A stretch of DNA of 64,000 nucleotides from the NCBI GenBank assembly GCA_020226215.1, contig CM035225.1:13651868-13715867 (forward strand), written 5' to 3'. Below are positions 33,759-47,235 of the stretch, in pieces. Every line of letters begins with the position of its first letter. Position 1 is the first letter of the stretch. The notes beneath the pieces were generated by a model, which saw nothing but the letters and a program-made list of their open reading frames with translations, was not told where the DNA came from and did no database searches. Made by a program: the position numbers and the translations under genes. Origin of the DNA: Sindora glabra (lineage: Eukaryota; Streptophyta; Magnoliopsida; Fabales; Fabaceae).

Positions 33759-35937
33759 AATAGTTTGCCATAAGGCTTATACCCAAAAGTAGAATCTTGT
33801 TAATGATCTTTACCTTAAGTTGATATATTTTTATCTAGATTTTTTTTGCTCTAGTTTTGTTGCAAAATTATCCCATAATGCTACTAGTACTCGATCGATT
33901 CTAAATGTAGACTATTAGCATCTTTTCATCCTTTCTTTATTGAACCCATCATTTCTTTGAAGATTTTAGCCTATTTTTAACTCATGGAATTAGTCTATTC
34001 ACCAACAATAATCATTTTTCAAGTGGTTTTGATCAGATAGGGGTGGGTCTTGACATTTTGCTTACCTTAGTATCAAAAAACTATTTTTGTATATCATTAT
34101 TTGTAAAATATGTCAATAAATATTTTTTGTACTAATAAATTTATAAGGCCTAGGCTTAGAAAAAAATTACAAAGAAACTGCATGAGGGATAGTTTAAAGC
34201 TAACTAAAACAAGCCAATTTTGCATATTTATTACCTTCTTTATAGGTATGATGAACATATGTCAATAAGTCTTTGAGAAATTAGTGTTTTCCTTATATTT
34301 TGAAAGCCCATAATTTAGAATACATGCTTGTTCCCATATCCTTGTATATAAACTATTAACTAAAGCCGTTGAAATGAATTCAAGTTTATGAGTTTGTGAA
34401 AAAAAATGCAAGCTAGGACATCTAAAAGGTGAATCCATTTAAATTTGATCTAATGTGGTCTAGTTTGTGCACATGGGTTCACATTCTTTTTCAAACTAAA
34501 CTAATATATTATATAAATCTTCACCCAACCAATATAATACTCACTCCTAAGTGCAATTCTTTATCTTTCAAATCAATCTAAGCTACATAAATTATTTATA
34601 AAGTCATAATTTTATTTTTAAATTAATAATTTCAAAGTTAACTAATTTTTATTATAGTTTATTTAGTCTTAAATTGTTATGTTAATTAAAAATGCATTAG
34701 ACACGTATTTTTCAATTTATAATTTTTATTCTATGTTTAAAATTATTTTAAGATGTTTAAATTATTTTATGAGAAAAGGCAAAAAGTCCACAAACTTGGT
34801 CCATGTGTCTCATGTCCATGAACTTTAAGATTTAATAAAGAATTTGCAATTTTTACAAGCCAAACATAATTCGGTTTGTTTATGGTTAGTTCATGTAGAC
34901 TGGTTCGTGAATGAATTGGATGGGCCTATTTAATAGCTATACTATTAAGGCTATTATATTTTGAAAATCAATTAATGTTTTCATTATGTTTTAAAAGAAT
35001 GATTGCACATCAATCATAGATATGATGATGCATTATGAACATTTCTAAATATTATAAATAGGGATACATATTTATAATATTTTCAATAGTTAATACCAAA
35101 TCAATGCACATATTTTTTTATTGATAATGACATGATTTGAGCTTACAAAAACTGTTAACAAGTTGTTTAGTTCCTTCATTGTTAAATTTTACATCAATAT
35201 AGTTTTCACCCAAAAAAAACTTACATCAACATTATTACTAGTTAGTAAGATGACTTTAGTATAAATTTTGTCCTTCATTTATTGAAATTATCCTATATAA
35301 AAAAATTGACCATAGAATTTATGGAGCAATAATTTTTTATGGTTATTTAAGAAATAGTTACAAGGAATGAGAAAACAAACCTATTACAGATAATATGTCG
35401 AAGATTAAACTTGTAAATATAAAACACAACATAATACTAAAATAACAAAACCTATAGATAACAAACTTTAATTTAACCTTTTATAGTTCTTAGTGTTTTG
35501 TCCATAATCAATGATTGTTGTAGTATACTATCTTAGATAAATGAAGTCTAAGATTTGTTTAGTGCCTTTCTGGTGGAGACCTAAATGAAGTGAGAGTGCA
35601 AAGCATAAACCATTCTTATGTGTTGACTTCTTTTGAACACATAAGGCTCAAGAAACACTCTTACACTTCAACAGTTGGGTAAAAGTGCTTGAAAATATGT
35701 TTTTTTTTAGTCTTTAAAGAAGTTTGGTTACTTTGAGGAAGAGAGTGTTGTGGTCATTTAGATGTTGGCTTGATAACCATTTAAAGATTAACTTATGGGA
35801 TAGTACTTGCATTTATAAATTAATTAATCTCCTAAATTCTTTCCATAGCTTTATGTCACCAATCTTTATAACATGGTAAGGAGATTGGAAGTAGGTTTCA
35901 AGATCTATGAGGGAGGGCTGCAAATTTTTAACTTGAT
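33759..35937. other. No recognisable gene
   Basis: AT-rich. GGGGTGGGTCTTGACA near 34045 and AAAAGTCCACAAACTTGG near 34790 are phrases common in dispersed plant repeats, but I can define no element boundary. Confidence 0.35.
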
Positions 35938-36302
35938 ATGGAAACATGCTAACCTACTATGTAGGCTTGGTTTGAGTAGGACAACCAAGGTTATTGCATG
36001 ACTAGGATCTTGAAGAATTTTGAAGATAAAAGGACAATGTTAAAAATTATCCATAAAACCATGCCTTTTTAAGATTGGTGACATTTGGTTGAAACATGTC
36101 CATAATTAGAGCAAACCTACACCACCTTTTCTTTACATGGAAACATGGTAACCTACTTATAGGCTTGGTTTGAGTAGGGTGCCCTAGACTATCACATGAC
36201 TGGGGTCCTAAAGGATTTTAAAGATAAAAGGACAATATTAAAAATTGTCTATGAAAACCATGCCTTTTTGAGATTGGTATCATTTGGTTGAAACATGTCC
36301 AA
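35938..36302. repeat. Direct duplication with 199 bp offset
   Basis: 35938-36103 and 36137-36302 are highly similar: ATGGAAACATG, AACCTACT, TAGGCTTGGTTTGAGTAGG, GATAAAAGGACAAT, CCATGCCTTTTT and CATTTGGTTGAAACATGTCC all repeat in order. A 33-base spacer separates them. This is the best preserved duplication in the window outside the LTRs, hence relatively recent. No coding frame runs through it. Confidence 0.85.
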
Positions 36303-36663
36303 CCTGTCCACAATCATATGACCAACATGCAAATACCAGCTCTCAAATTTACTCCAAAAGGATAACAATTACAATTTTCCGCTCTAAGTTGTTAAGTTTG
36401 ATCTAACAATTGCAGTTGTCTTTTAAGTTCTAATGTTTAGATTTCTAGACACATTACTATCTCTTACAGCTAATGAATAGTTTCTTTTATTTCAACAATC
36501 TTAGTTGTTATTACTTGATTTTTCCCCCATATTAGCTAGTTTTAATATTGTCACTCTATTATTGTTAATTTTTTTCTCATTTATTACGTGTTAATGATGC
36601 TTATTATTAAGCACTCTAGCCATACTAGTAGTGAACAATTTTCCAAAGTAAATGGACAACTAT
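36303..36663. other. No recognisable gene
   Basis: AT-rich spacer between the duplication and the CACTA-like element. Nothing supported. Confidence 0.4.
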
Positions 36664-38037
36664 CACTACCACAAAAATGCTAAACAACATTGATTATTTA
36701 ACAAGTTAAACATTAGGTACTAATCGATGCATATATGGTTCTTGTTGTATGTTAAATCATTCTACATTGGTTATATAACACTTTTCTTTAAAATATATTT
36801 TTATTTTTTTAAAATTTTATATCAATTTTTGATTAAAAAAATTGATGTGAAATGGTTACACAATATTTTTTAATATTATTTTTTAATTTTCCATAAAAAT
36901 ATTAATAATAAAAATTGAATAAACCTAGCATCCCATTAGATATATATTTTAAGTTAAACAATTTGAAAGGCTATAACTTCATGCTCGATTGTCCATTTAG
37001 GGCACATCTAACTTGTCGAGATTTATTTATTTGCAAAATGCTATAAGACATGTTGTCTTTTCTAGAATTATGAGAAATTGCCATTTTTATGAATATTTTT
37101 TTCATTTCTTTTCATCTCCAATTGTTGTTCAGCTAACTTTGGTCTTTATTGCAACATTTTTATCAAATATATAATAAGCATATATAACTTAGATATAACC
37201 TCAAAAGTTATATAAAGGAAAGATAAACAAAAATATCTTAGAAACTTATGCAAAAAAAGAGAAATGAAAGAAATGAAGATATGAGAAATGGGAGTAACAA
37301 AGTCACTTCTTATGTTTTGAACGCACTTTATGCTTGATAATAGTTGAAGAAGTATTGATAGCTTACTGAGATGTGGTGGAAGATGGACTAAGATATAGGG
37401 TTTTGTAGAAAGAGTTGGGCGAAGACAAAGAATGAGCTTGACAATAAATAAGAGGGAGAATAAAGTAATAATGAGGAAATTATAAGACTTAGTTTATTTA
37501 TTGTGCAAAAATATCACTACTTTTTATAATTTGATGTGTCGATTACTTCATGAACTAACATCTAAAGTCTCACAAGAAGAAAACATATCGATTGTTTATT
37601 AAAAAAAAACTAAGAAATAAAATTTCTTCATATTTTTAAAAATGTCACTGTTGTTATAACTTTAGACATTAGTTATTTTATGAATTGATGTCTAAAATCT
37701 TGTGAGAAGGAAATATGTAAGTTATTTGTAAAAAAATTGATGTCTTAGATGATTTCATTTTTCAACGTTAGCAGTTAGCATTATTTCTACATTAGTTTAA
37801 AAAAATGATGTGTTAACTATATCCTAATTTTTTGAACTAATTCTTCCTTTTCCTTTTGATATCAATTATCTAATAACTGATGTAGAAAGCTTTTTTGAGT
37901 GCTACAATATTAATTTTTTTATTTGAACTAACTTGTTAAGCTACTCATATTTTTCAAAAATACCTTTGTGCTACACTGACTTTTATTTTAACCAATGTCA
38001 ATGGACATTAATGTTATATTGCAATTCTATAGTAGTA
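36664..38037. mobile_element. Non-autonomous CACTA-like element (1.37 kb)
   Basis: The left end CACTACCACAAAAATG pairs with the complement of the right end, TACTACTATAGAATTG. Flanks TAT/CAT fit a 3 bp duplication with one mismatch. Inside, inverted short motifs recur on both sides: ACATTGATTATTTAACAA, ACATTAGTTATTTTATGAATTGATGTC, ATCAATTATCTAATAACTGATGT. Such palindromic subterminal repeats characterise CACTA elements. There is no transposase, so it would depend on an autonomous relative. Its terminal sequence differs from that of copies A and B. Confidence 0.65.
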
Positions 38038-40720
38038 CATTATTTGCAATGTGATTAAGTCCCTCATAGCAATATTCCTTAAAGTTTGCTAGCTCTTTAA
38101 AGGCATGGTTGTGTTAAATATTTCTCTTATTGTAATTGCTTAATTTTTTTTTATCTTGGTTTTGACCACTTAAAATACATATATTCTTACCTCTTCCTTC
38201 CTTAGTAAAACAAACCTCCTCCTCACAAGTAGAAACTTTACTTAAACCTATGTTAAATGCCATATTAAAAAGATGAAACACAATACCAATTGTATTCAAG
38301 GCAACACCAATAGATTAGGTAAATAGACAAATTGATATAACTATATTGAGAAATTAAAATCGTAGCTATAGCAACAAAATTGTTTCAAAATTCTCATATC
38401 ACATAACTAATAGTCCATAGTCACAATTCATAGTATAAGATGCAGGTGTTGGGGTTAAAATTTGAATCATAACCAGCCACCAATGATTCAAGTTGGAAAC
38501 CAATCGTAAAATGTCAAAAATAACAAACTACTACTTCAATAGCTACTAGTATTGATACCTTAAAAAGGCACAAACTGACCTAATTAACATCAATAGGATT
38601 AGAACCTAGGTTGTGAGTGGCTACTGCTCTATCAAAACTGCTTGAAAGCAAGAGTACAAGTTAGTGGGAGAACTGAGCAACCTAACAGCCACTATAATTG
38701 ATTTGTATTTTTCAACTAAGCTAATTCTTTGGAATGGAGAAGAATCGAAGACAATGCTGGAAATACTAGAAATGGGAACAAAACAAAAATAGTTAATTTT
38801 CGTTGCTGCCTTTCTCTCAATGAAAAAAGAACTCAAATTGGGGGGAAAGGAAGGGATTAGGAAGGAAGAAAGTTAAGGATTGAAGTAGCGACGGGGAAGG
38901 AGAAAGCAAAGCCTTCGACGGCAAAATAGCGTTCTTAGCCACAACTAGTTATCTGTTAACAAGGAAAAAGAGACAATGAAGAATTATCATTTGGAGTCTT
39001 TCTCCTACGTAACAAAAAGTTGAAAAAGGAATATGATGAGACACAATAATTAGAAAAAGCTATAAAATTTATGATATCACTGCTACTTCTATCTTTTTAT
39101 TTTTTTCCCTTGCTTCATGCCAATGTGAAAAAACACTCTTCTCATCTGATCCACCCTAACGTGTACCATGATTTTTATCTTCATTTATCCATCATCACTT
39201 ACTGCGCACTACAACCTCCACCACCATCAACTTCACCCACTACTGCGTACAAAACAAAAATCATACAACAGTGTGCAGATCCTCATTTCTCTATTCCCCG
39301 GGTCACCCTACTTTCTATCAACCTTGACGTCGCACCACATGTTGCAGCTCTCGGACTATTCCGGTTAGTTGGCAAAACTACTAGGAATTCAAGGCATTTG
39401 GAAAATTCATCATGCTATCCCAAAATTTGGAGACAAATAAGCTCAGCTCCATGAGCTTTAAAAAGAGGGGGAAAAAAGTGAATGAAACTTCTATCTTTAC
39501 TAAGTTGTATGCAGTCTGTGTAGAATATATATACATATATATATCAGCATATGTGAAATTGTAATTGTGATATGTTTGTGCTAAATAATATGAAATTATG
39601 GATTCTAATTGATGAATGCTGTAGCAAATGAATTGAAAGTGTGTAAGTGATGAAACAAATTGATTTGTGGTGAGGGAGAAAAAAAGATCTGGTGCCATAT
39701 TAGAAGAGAGGATTAAGAATAAATAGGAGGATAAGGTTAGAAGAAGGAAAATTATGTTGAATGAAAAAATAAGGTTGGAGGAGAGAAGGTTATGGTTGGA
39801 TGAGTATTACAATGAAAAATAATACTGCACACTTATCAATCCATACATCTACATATATAGACTTATATATTGCTTAAATGGCAAGTTGCCGTTTTATATC
39901 TTCTTACAAGTTCAATAATGAATACTTATCTGATTGGATGTTTAAATGAATTAACAGTATTTAGTTTGAGGTGATAAATTGATATGTGTCCATAAGTTTT
40001 ATAATAAATATATTGTTGATGATGCAACTTGTACAATTAGTATTTTAAAATATTGAGTGCCTTAATAATTTTTTTAAAAAGTTTGGAAATAAAACAAACT
40101 ATACAATCGTTTTTTTTTTTAATAATCACGTGTTGCTAGAATGACCAATTACCATGCCGTATATTCTAGCAATTCTAAAGAAGAATTCCTATCTCGTTGG
40201 ATGAATGGCTGAGTTCGTAATATATGCTTCGTTCAGCATTATAAATTTATGTGATATATCGTACTAGTGCCTTTATGTGCATAATGCTTCATACATGGTC
40301 GAGAATGAAATGGCTATACATGTGTATTAACACTTGTGTAATTGAAAGTGAATTAGACATATGTATGCTTGTTAGTGTCACACCGTCCTCAGCAGACTAG
40401 TAGCTTTTCAGGCGATCATGATCTCCTAAAACGTGTGGAATGTTATGTATACGGAGATATGTGTATCGGTCTGTATGAGATCTTATAGTAAATGTAGAGT
40501 TTTACTTAATAAATTAGTGCTTGGATTCACTTCCTACTTAATAAATGCAGACTAGTAGTTTTACTCACGCAAGAACGTTAAATTGATTAATAGTGAGCAC
40601 CGGGGCTTTGTAGAAAGAAAACAAATTCCTAACGAATTTTAAAGGAGCAAATGAAAAGATAAAAAGATAAGAGTTGGATTCTAGGCTAATTAAGCAATTA
40701 AGAATATTTGGTAGGGGTCT
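38038..40720. other. Lower-copy sequence, no confident gene
   Basis: 38600-39460 is less AT-rich than its surroundings. A plus-strand frame at 39071-39454 (127 codons) begins with a hydrophobic stretch (MISLLLLSFYFFPLLHA) that could pass as a signal peptide, followed by a PPPPSTSPTT stretch. No family is recognised, and codon use looks like chance pyrimidine-rich sequence. It may be a promoter, an untranslated exon or a decayed gene. A (TA)n tract lies at about 39527-39543. Confidence 0.3.
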
Positions 40721-41200
40721 AACATTCATATTGCATGATGTCTTTATATATAGACATCACATCCCGTATAAAAGAAAGAAAAATATAACATATACAAAAA
40801 AGGAATCTGAAATTCAATTGTAATTTTTTTTATATTTCCATTGAAATAAGCTCTACTAATATCTTCCAATTATTTTATATTTAATAACAATCTTTAAATT
40901 TCATTTCATTGCAAACTCAATTTCAAATCTTTTATACTATAACTGAAAAGACAATGCAAAGACAGACAGCAGTAAAAGCAGGTCAACCTGTTGAAACAAG
41001 TCTACGCAATTTAGAGATACGCACCACACAGTGACAGACCACTAATTAAGACAACATGAAACATCCAGATGACGATCACTTGTCTAAACAAGTGAACATT
41101 TATTTTTTTATTCATTAAACACACACGTTGAGTTCGCATAGGATCTTCTTAAGATGGGTTCCACTTTAGCTTGCATAAAGTAAAAGCCGTAGTAATTCAA
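40721..41200 (-). pseudogene. Decayed gene 3' end, copy 1
   Basis: Shares with 49880-50172, in the same order on the minus strand, the final codons AATTACTACGGCTTTTA, then AAGTGGAACCC, CAACGTGTGTGTTTAATGAATAAA, ACAAGTGATCGTCATCTGGATG, and the distal block AAAGACATCATGCA. Only the last few codons (NYYGF-stop) survive; upstream coding sequence is gone. Polyadenylation-type AATAAA motifs lie in the conserved block. It is therefore the 3' untranslated part of a duplicated gene whose body was lost. Confidence 0.55.
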
Positions 41201-44200
41201 ATTTTATTTGTTTTATCAGAAAATATTTTTTATAAAAAATTATATGTATAAAGAGAAAAATATAAAAATTATATATTAATTAAAAAATATAATATTTAGA
41301 GGTATGGTATTAAAAAAAGTAATCTTTTTAAAAAATTTGAGAAGTTATTTTCTCTAAATTCTTTATATTTAATATATTACAAAAAATTATATAATTATTG
41401 ATGGCCATGGTTGTTGATAAAACAAAATATAGCCATTGATAGTTCTTTTAGTGACATAAAATTGGCCATCAATGATTGTTACAATAAAGGATGTCACAAA
41501 TTGTATAATTGCTGATTAATGACCATTGAAGATAATTAACTACCTACAGCCTTGACTGTCGAAATATGCATATAAGGAGACCATATGTTTCTTTGTAAGC
41601 AATAATTATTACAACACTTAATGACCATAAAAAAATAATTTAATACTAATTTTGACAAACTTTGACCATTACTAAAAATATTAATTTTGACAAACTTTGA
41701 CTATCACTAATAAATTAATTTTTTAAAAAAAATTTGGCAAGATATTAACCCCCCCTCTCTCTCTCCATCAATATAAATTATTTGAGGCAGTTGATGCGCA
41801 ACTTTGGCATCAGATAAGGCATTTTTTTAAGAAATAAAGCATTCAAGATTGGATGAGACGTTTCTAAAATTATCCACAACGATCACCATTGCCCTGCATA
41901 AATATTCCTTTATATTCTCCACCATATTACACCAAAAAAGAAAAAAATACATTAAAGTTCACAAGTCGTCATAGCCATGAGCCACCATCCCATCCAACGG
42001 CAAAAAAAAAAAAAAAGGAAAAAAGAAGTGAGTTCTACATGAGTAGTCACACTTAACTGGATACACAATTTTTGAAAAGTCTTCTTGCATTAGAAGGTTC
42101 CTAGAATTAAAAAGCAAAGGAAAAAAAAAAAGACTTTCGGAGTGTAGTGTATGTGAAGGACTTGGATGTCTACAAAGAGAAACTACGAGTATAGTGCACT
42201 CACTCTCTCTTCTCTTTGGTTTTCAAGAACATTGATTCACAGTAATCGGCGGTAGTGTGGAACTAACACCGTAGTTCTCTCAGCTCCTGCAAACAGTCCA
42301 TTATAAACAAGAATTTGAAACTCTACACCATGAAGAACAACCTAAGAGTACAACATGGGGGGTTGCTAAGAACAATTATTTACTTGAAGAAAATTGTCAA
42401 AATGCATGCTTGATCTGCTTTTCAGGATTTTCATAGGAAGAAAACCTAGATAGCATTTTCTCCATGCTTGTGCTGCTGATTCAGAGGAAGAAAGAATAGT
42501 TGGGTCATGAAAATAATGTTTACAATCTAAAGATGGACACCAAAAGCTTCTTTATCCATTCATTACTATTTAATGAAAAAGACTTTGTTGCGGCCGTGGG
42601 TTTTCTACCATAAAGTATGGTTCTTGACTAGGACTCATCTAAACTTTCTACCTAAACAAACTCCAAATTACACACACAAATAACATTAAAAACTAAAAAG
42701 AAAGCAAACACCTAAACCTCTGAAAAACCATCAAATTCTAAAATGGGCTAAATTTTTCAATTCTTTTTCACTTCTACTTACCTCTCCAACCAATTCAGAA
42801 GTTAATAGCAAAATCATGAGGGTTGAGAATCTAAGTGTACAAAAACCGATCTCCTTTAGAACTACCATTGATTCACAAGATCAATAATTGTCATTTGTGG
42901 TAGATTGGATCACGAAACATCCTTAAATATGATAAAAATAAGGGCTCATAGTAGATGGCTGTAAAACAGGCTAGAAAAAAATGATAGATCAAAAAGTTTT
43001 GGACTTAAAATAATTACTCTAATCTAAATAATAATTTGAGGAATCTACCTGATAGTTCTGTACATATCCCTGATAGTCCCTATCAAATTTGCTGAAGAAC
43101 ATTAAAATAAGGGCTTATAATGGATGGCTTTTATAGTGAACATTGAGATGTTTTGAAAGACTAACTCTACCTCTTCGGTTGATGTAAACTACACTCAACC
43201 ATTGGATTGAGTGTCCTTCTAGGCTTGCCAAATTTCCAATTGTAAAATTTCTATCAATCAGAAAAGGGAAAAATACCCAAAATTAAGATAATTGATCAAA
43301 GAGCAATAGAATATGAAACCAAAGAGAATAAAGAGAGAGGGAAAAAGGTAGTGCTAATAACATTTAACTATTAAATTGTTCCTTTTCAAATTATACATAA
43401 AATTCTTCTTGTTGAAAAAAGCATGCATGCTATTGAATGAGGGAATCAAACAAGGCCTTACTGAACCTCTTAAACCTTTTACTAATTGTTATGAAAATAT
43501 ATATGTACATTATATCAATAAATCTATTGTTCCCATTTCTCATACTCTAAATACCTTTATCAGGGTACTACAAATAATGAGGGAAAAAAATGCTAACAAT
43601 ACTATAGTATATAAGCGAACATAAATGAGAATAGAAGATAACCAATATGACAAAACCAACTTGCTAATAAAGAGAGATTAAAAAAATTATGCTAAAAAAA
43701 TTGAACTAATGAGACATTGAAAGGAATTCATCAGATCTAGCATAAACATTACTAACTTTTAAGCTAGAGGAACATAAACAGAGCCAAGAAGAAATTTCAA
43801 GCCTTAAATATTCCTATATGAAGTCATTTTAAATCACTTTAATTAATCACACAGTCTTCATCCTATTTACTCACCAATTCATAGAAGATGATACTGCCCT
43901 CATATTGGTTTTTAGAGAAAGATCCAGAGGAGCATTTCAGACAGGTACATGGCATCCAAACAAGAAAAAATTGACTACCTATCTTGACAGGAAAAGCCAA
44001 TCTCCATATTATATACAAAAAAAGTGCTAATTGAATGAAAGAAATATTAGTTAGAAGAAATAGCTTGTGAAAGACCGATCCAACCATCAAGGAGAGAAAT
44101 TAAAAGCAGACACAAAACCCCTAGATGGCAATGTAGAATGAAATGAAACGGGAAATTGTTTGCATATAATGGAAATTGTCCTTCAATACATGAGAAATAA

Positions 44201-44535
44201 CTTGGTCTTTTCACCCTGTGAATGTATCAAATTGATTTTGGATATTTAATTTTGGAAGAGTGGCGTGAGATAAAACAAGTAAAATGTATGAAATAAAACA
44301 AAAGAAAGTTTTGATTTATAGAAAGGATATATATGGGAAGAAAGTCCATTGATTATATGGAGGCATGTATAAATACACATGTGCTTCAAGAATGATACCT
44401 ATGAGGAAGTTGGAGTCAATATTAGGAATGACCAAGCTTTCAACAATAGTAACACTTGCATAAAGGTACAAGACAAAGAATAATTAATGTCAAAATCCAA
44501 GATCAACGAATATTTATACTTTTTGTCCAGCAAAT
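41201..44535. other. Lower-copy sequence without identified gene
   Basis: Contains a 35 bp tandem duplication (TTTTGACAAACTTTGAC twice, 41648-41712), a (CT)n run at about 41747-41764 and A-rich tracts at 42002 and 42120. Frames at 43376-43624 (+) and 43863-44090 (-) have no recognised domain. It could be intron or intergenic sequence. Confidence 0.35.
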
Positions 44536-45266
44536 TGTTATAAGTTGGCACTTGTGACAGTTTAGTAGGCAAACATTCTTGGACTGAGACAAGACTTGAT
44601 GGAAAAATCTAACATGTTGTGGAGGTCTTGTGGTTGAAATTTGGAATTAATCCGTTTAAGGTACTATTTTTTTCAATTTTCCTAATTTTGGAGGTATTTT
44701 AGGCATTTTGAATGGTTTAAGAATTTGAAGAAGTTTGAGAAGCCTAGATTTTTTATCCTCACCTTTTTATCTTCATGTTAGTTGGTTTTCATGTAAAATG
44801 GACACCCAAAGCTTTAAGAAAAAGATTTATGATAGTTTGGAAAAAGTAAGTTAACTCCCAATGAGACGCCTTTTGTTCAAAAAACTATTTAAGGGAGTGG
44901 AGTATCAAATGGGTCGGTGGAGTGCCTAGACATTGAGCTAGGGACTTAAGTAATTTAGCTTGTGACTATCCCTTATGCATTCAAAACTATGAAATAAGGC
45001 ATAAACCAAACAAATGGAATGTCCCTCCCCTTATTCAATTATCCCTTTTGGTCCATTGTGCCTGAAGACTTTGTGGGTGAAAGGATCTTACAATCTAATA
45101 TGCATGGGTGTTTTAGTGACATTTGATTGTGGCTAGTAGACTTGTGAGTTCCACTATCCTTACCAAGTATACTTTGAGTGGGTTTCAGTAGGAAGACTGG
45201 AATATTGATCAAGAGTAACAAGCATGCGCTACACAGTTTTGGTTAAAGAGCTACTGGGCTATGACA
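44536..45266 (+). repeat. Solo LTR, same family as 11590-12301
   Basis: Starts TGTTATAAG and ends ATGACA. Alignable along its whole length with the LTR at 11590-12301 (blocks TTTTCCTAATTTTGGAG.TATTTTAG, GACACC.A.AGC, CTTATGCATTCAAAACTAT, GTGTTTTAGTGACAT, AGAGCTACTGG). Flanks CAAAT (44531-44535) and CCAAT (45267-45271) differ by one base and fit a 5 bp target duplication. No primer site or polypurine tract adjoins, so this is a solo LTR left by recombination between two LTRs. Confidence 0.85.
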
Positions 45267-46362
45267 CCAATGCTTGTTGAAGTTGAACTATTTTTGCATC
45301 ACTTTGGCTTTTAGCTAATGATGAATTGTCTGTATCAATACCTATTTTAGAGATGGAGTCCTCCTTAGTGCATAAATATGTGCCTTTATAAATAAAATAA
45401 CCCTAAAATCAAACATTGATAAACAACATAGAAAAGTTTTAACCTTCTATAAGGAACTCTTTTAGGGTTATTATTGCATCATGAAGATGAAACATATTTA
45501 GTGGAAAGTCAAATTAGTATGAGTCAATGGGAAATTGGAAGCATAAGAAAAAATTGCTTAACAATTTAAGTAATTAATACTCTTATTAATATTGAGAGTC
45601 AAGTCCTTTTAGTAGCATAGAAACTAGAATGAAAACCCAGGCAACCTTGAACACCACCTCCTATGTCTAGGGAGTTCATCAAGAAGGCTTGGTGCATAAG
45701 ATGACACCCCCTTCAAAGAAACCATTCATGGCAAACAAGAATAAACCTACCACAGTGAACAACAATAATAAACAAAAAAGAGAGCACTCATTTTAAACTA
45801 TATTTAATTGGAAAAAATTAAAAATTTATCACACCTATTTTAATTTACAATAAGGAAGACTAGTCGTGTAAAATCCAAACATTCCAGAAAGAAGCATTAA
45901 CAATTTGTATACCTAAAATTACATAAAGTGGATGTTAAGGTTTGAATAGGGTGCGAGGTTTTTATATAACCCACTTTAATCCATAGATACAATCAACTAA
46001 GTAGAAATATGAGTGACAAAAGAGAAATATACAAACCTCGGTTGCTTCATTCTACAAAAACTTCATATTTGTTTTTAATTTGATGAGAAATACCAATTCG
46101 TTCAAATTACAACAAGATGTGATGATTGGTTTTGCTTGTGAGATCTGAACCGAACTTTGAAAATATATGGCCACTAAGAAATTAATCGCGGTTAAAAAGC
46201 TAAACTTCGTTTGATGAACAAGTGAAAGGAAAAAGGAAATCTAGGAAGTGAAAAGTGAAAAGGAAAAGGAAATCGACGAATAAACTTTGGCTTTGGAGTT
46301 TGTTGTGAATATTCACCATGGAAGGTGAGATGAAAATATAGAAATGGCTAACGGCTAACCTT
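45267..46362. other. No confident gene
   Basis: Moderately AT-rich. 45600-45740 is a little richer in GC but has no clear frame. 46200-46330 lies just upstream of the PPR relic and may contain more of its decayed 5' part. Confidence 0.35.
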
Positions 46363-46628
46363 AATTCGATGATTGTCGCTTGCATAGAGAACAACGACAT
46401 AAGTGAAGCTTGCATAATCTTCGACGAAAGCCCCAGATCTCTTTGCCATGTTTCCTGGAACTTAGTGATGACCAGTGATGTTCAATACAATCAAATTCAA
46501 CTTGCCAAAATCGTGCTTGATCAAATGCCCCGAGAGATGTGATTTCCTGGAATACCATATTATCTATCCGTCAGAGAACCAGAAATACTGACGAGTTATG
46601 CAATGGCTGCTTTTGCACGAAAATGTAG
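46363..46628 (+). pseudogene. PPR protein fragment (PLS type), frameshifted
   Basis: Plus-strand codons read NSMIVACIENNDISEACIIF, DESPRSLCHVSWNLVM, IQLAKIVLDQMPRE, then after a one-base frameshift near 46536 RDVISWNTILS and RNTDELCNGCFCTKM-stop. This is two to three pentatricopeptide repeats: alternating helices with the (A/S)..(L/I)F(D)(E/Q)MP.RDV.SWN.(M/I) signature of the plant PLS subfamily, whose members bind RNA and edit or process transcripts in chloroplasts and mitochondria. Full genes encode ten or more repeats plus an E/DYW tail; here only about 85 codons survive, with a frameshift and no start. A gene-derived relic or captured fragment. Confidence 0.72.
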
Positions 46629-47235
46629 AGAGAAGATCTTCAAAACATGACCTCCTATTGAAGAAGGTGAGATGAAAAAGATAAAAGACAAAGTGAAATA
46701 TAAAACAATTTTTGACAGTCAAATAATGAATATCAAATTAATTTCAAACTTTTTTTTTATATATTAGTACCATTTCCTAATCACAAAGCTTGAGATAGAC
46801 AAGATATATATTTATGGGTCATCTGACAGCCATTGCATGCAAAAATATAGCGGTTAATCTAGCAAAACAAAACAACATTTACTATATGTAATAATGATCA
46901 TTAATGTCTCGTACTTCACATTTTTGTCTATAGCAAACGAAAAAGTGGTTCAAAAAAAGTATAATTTTTTTAATGATATTAAATAAATAAATATTTTTAA
47001 TATTTTATAATTATATTTTATAAAAACATTTTTTATTAAAATAAATAAAATTTTTGTTTGATTTAATCATCCATCAAATTTATTATTTTTTTAAAATTAG
47101 ACCTAATATACTATATAATAATATATTAATAATCAAATGTTATCATTCTATCACTAATATATCATAACTGTTTCTTATTTATTTAGTTAAAAGTTTCGCA
47201 CTAAACGTAGGGTTAAAAATAAAAGACTAACATAA
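46629..47235. other. AT-rich spacer
   Basis: No gene. Very AT-rich from 46950 on. Confidence 0.4.

Noticed and set aside
39071..39454. 127-codon open frame with hydrophobic start
   Set aside because: No domain, low-complexity pyrimidine-rich composition, no splice context, and a second frame is open in the same stretch. Mentioned only as part of the regional entry.
46361..46558. Minus-strand frame opposite the PPR fragment
   Set aside because: The plus strand carries the PPR signature; the minus frame is its shadow.
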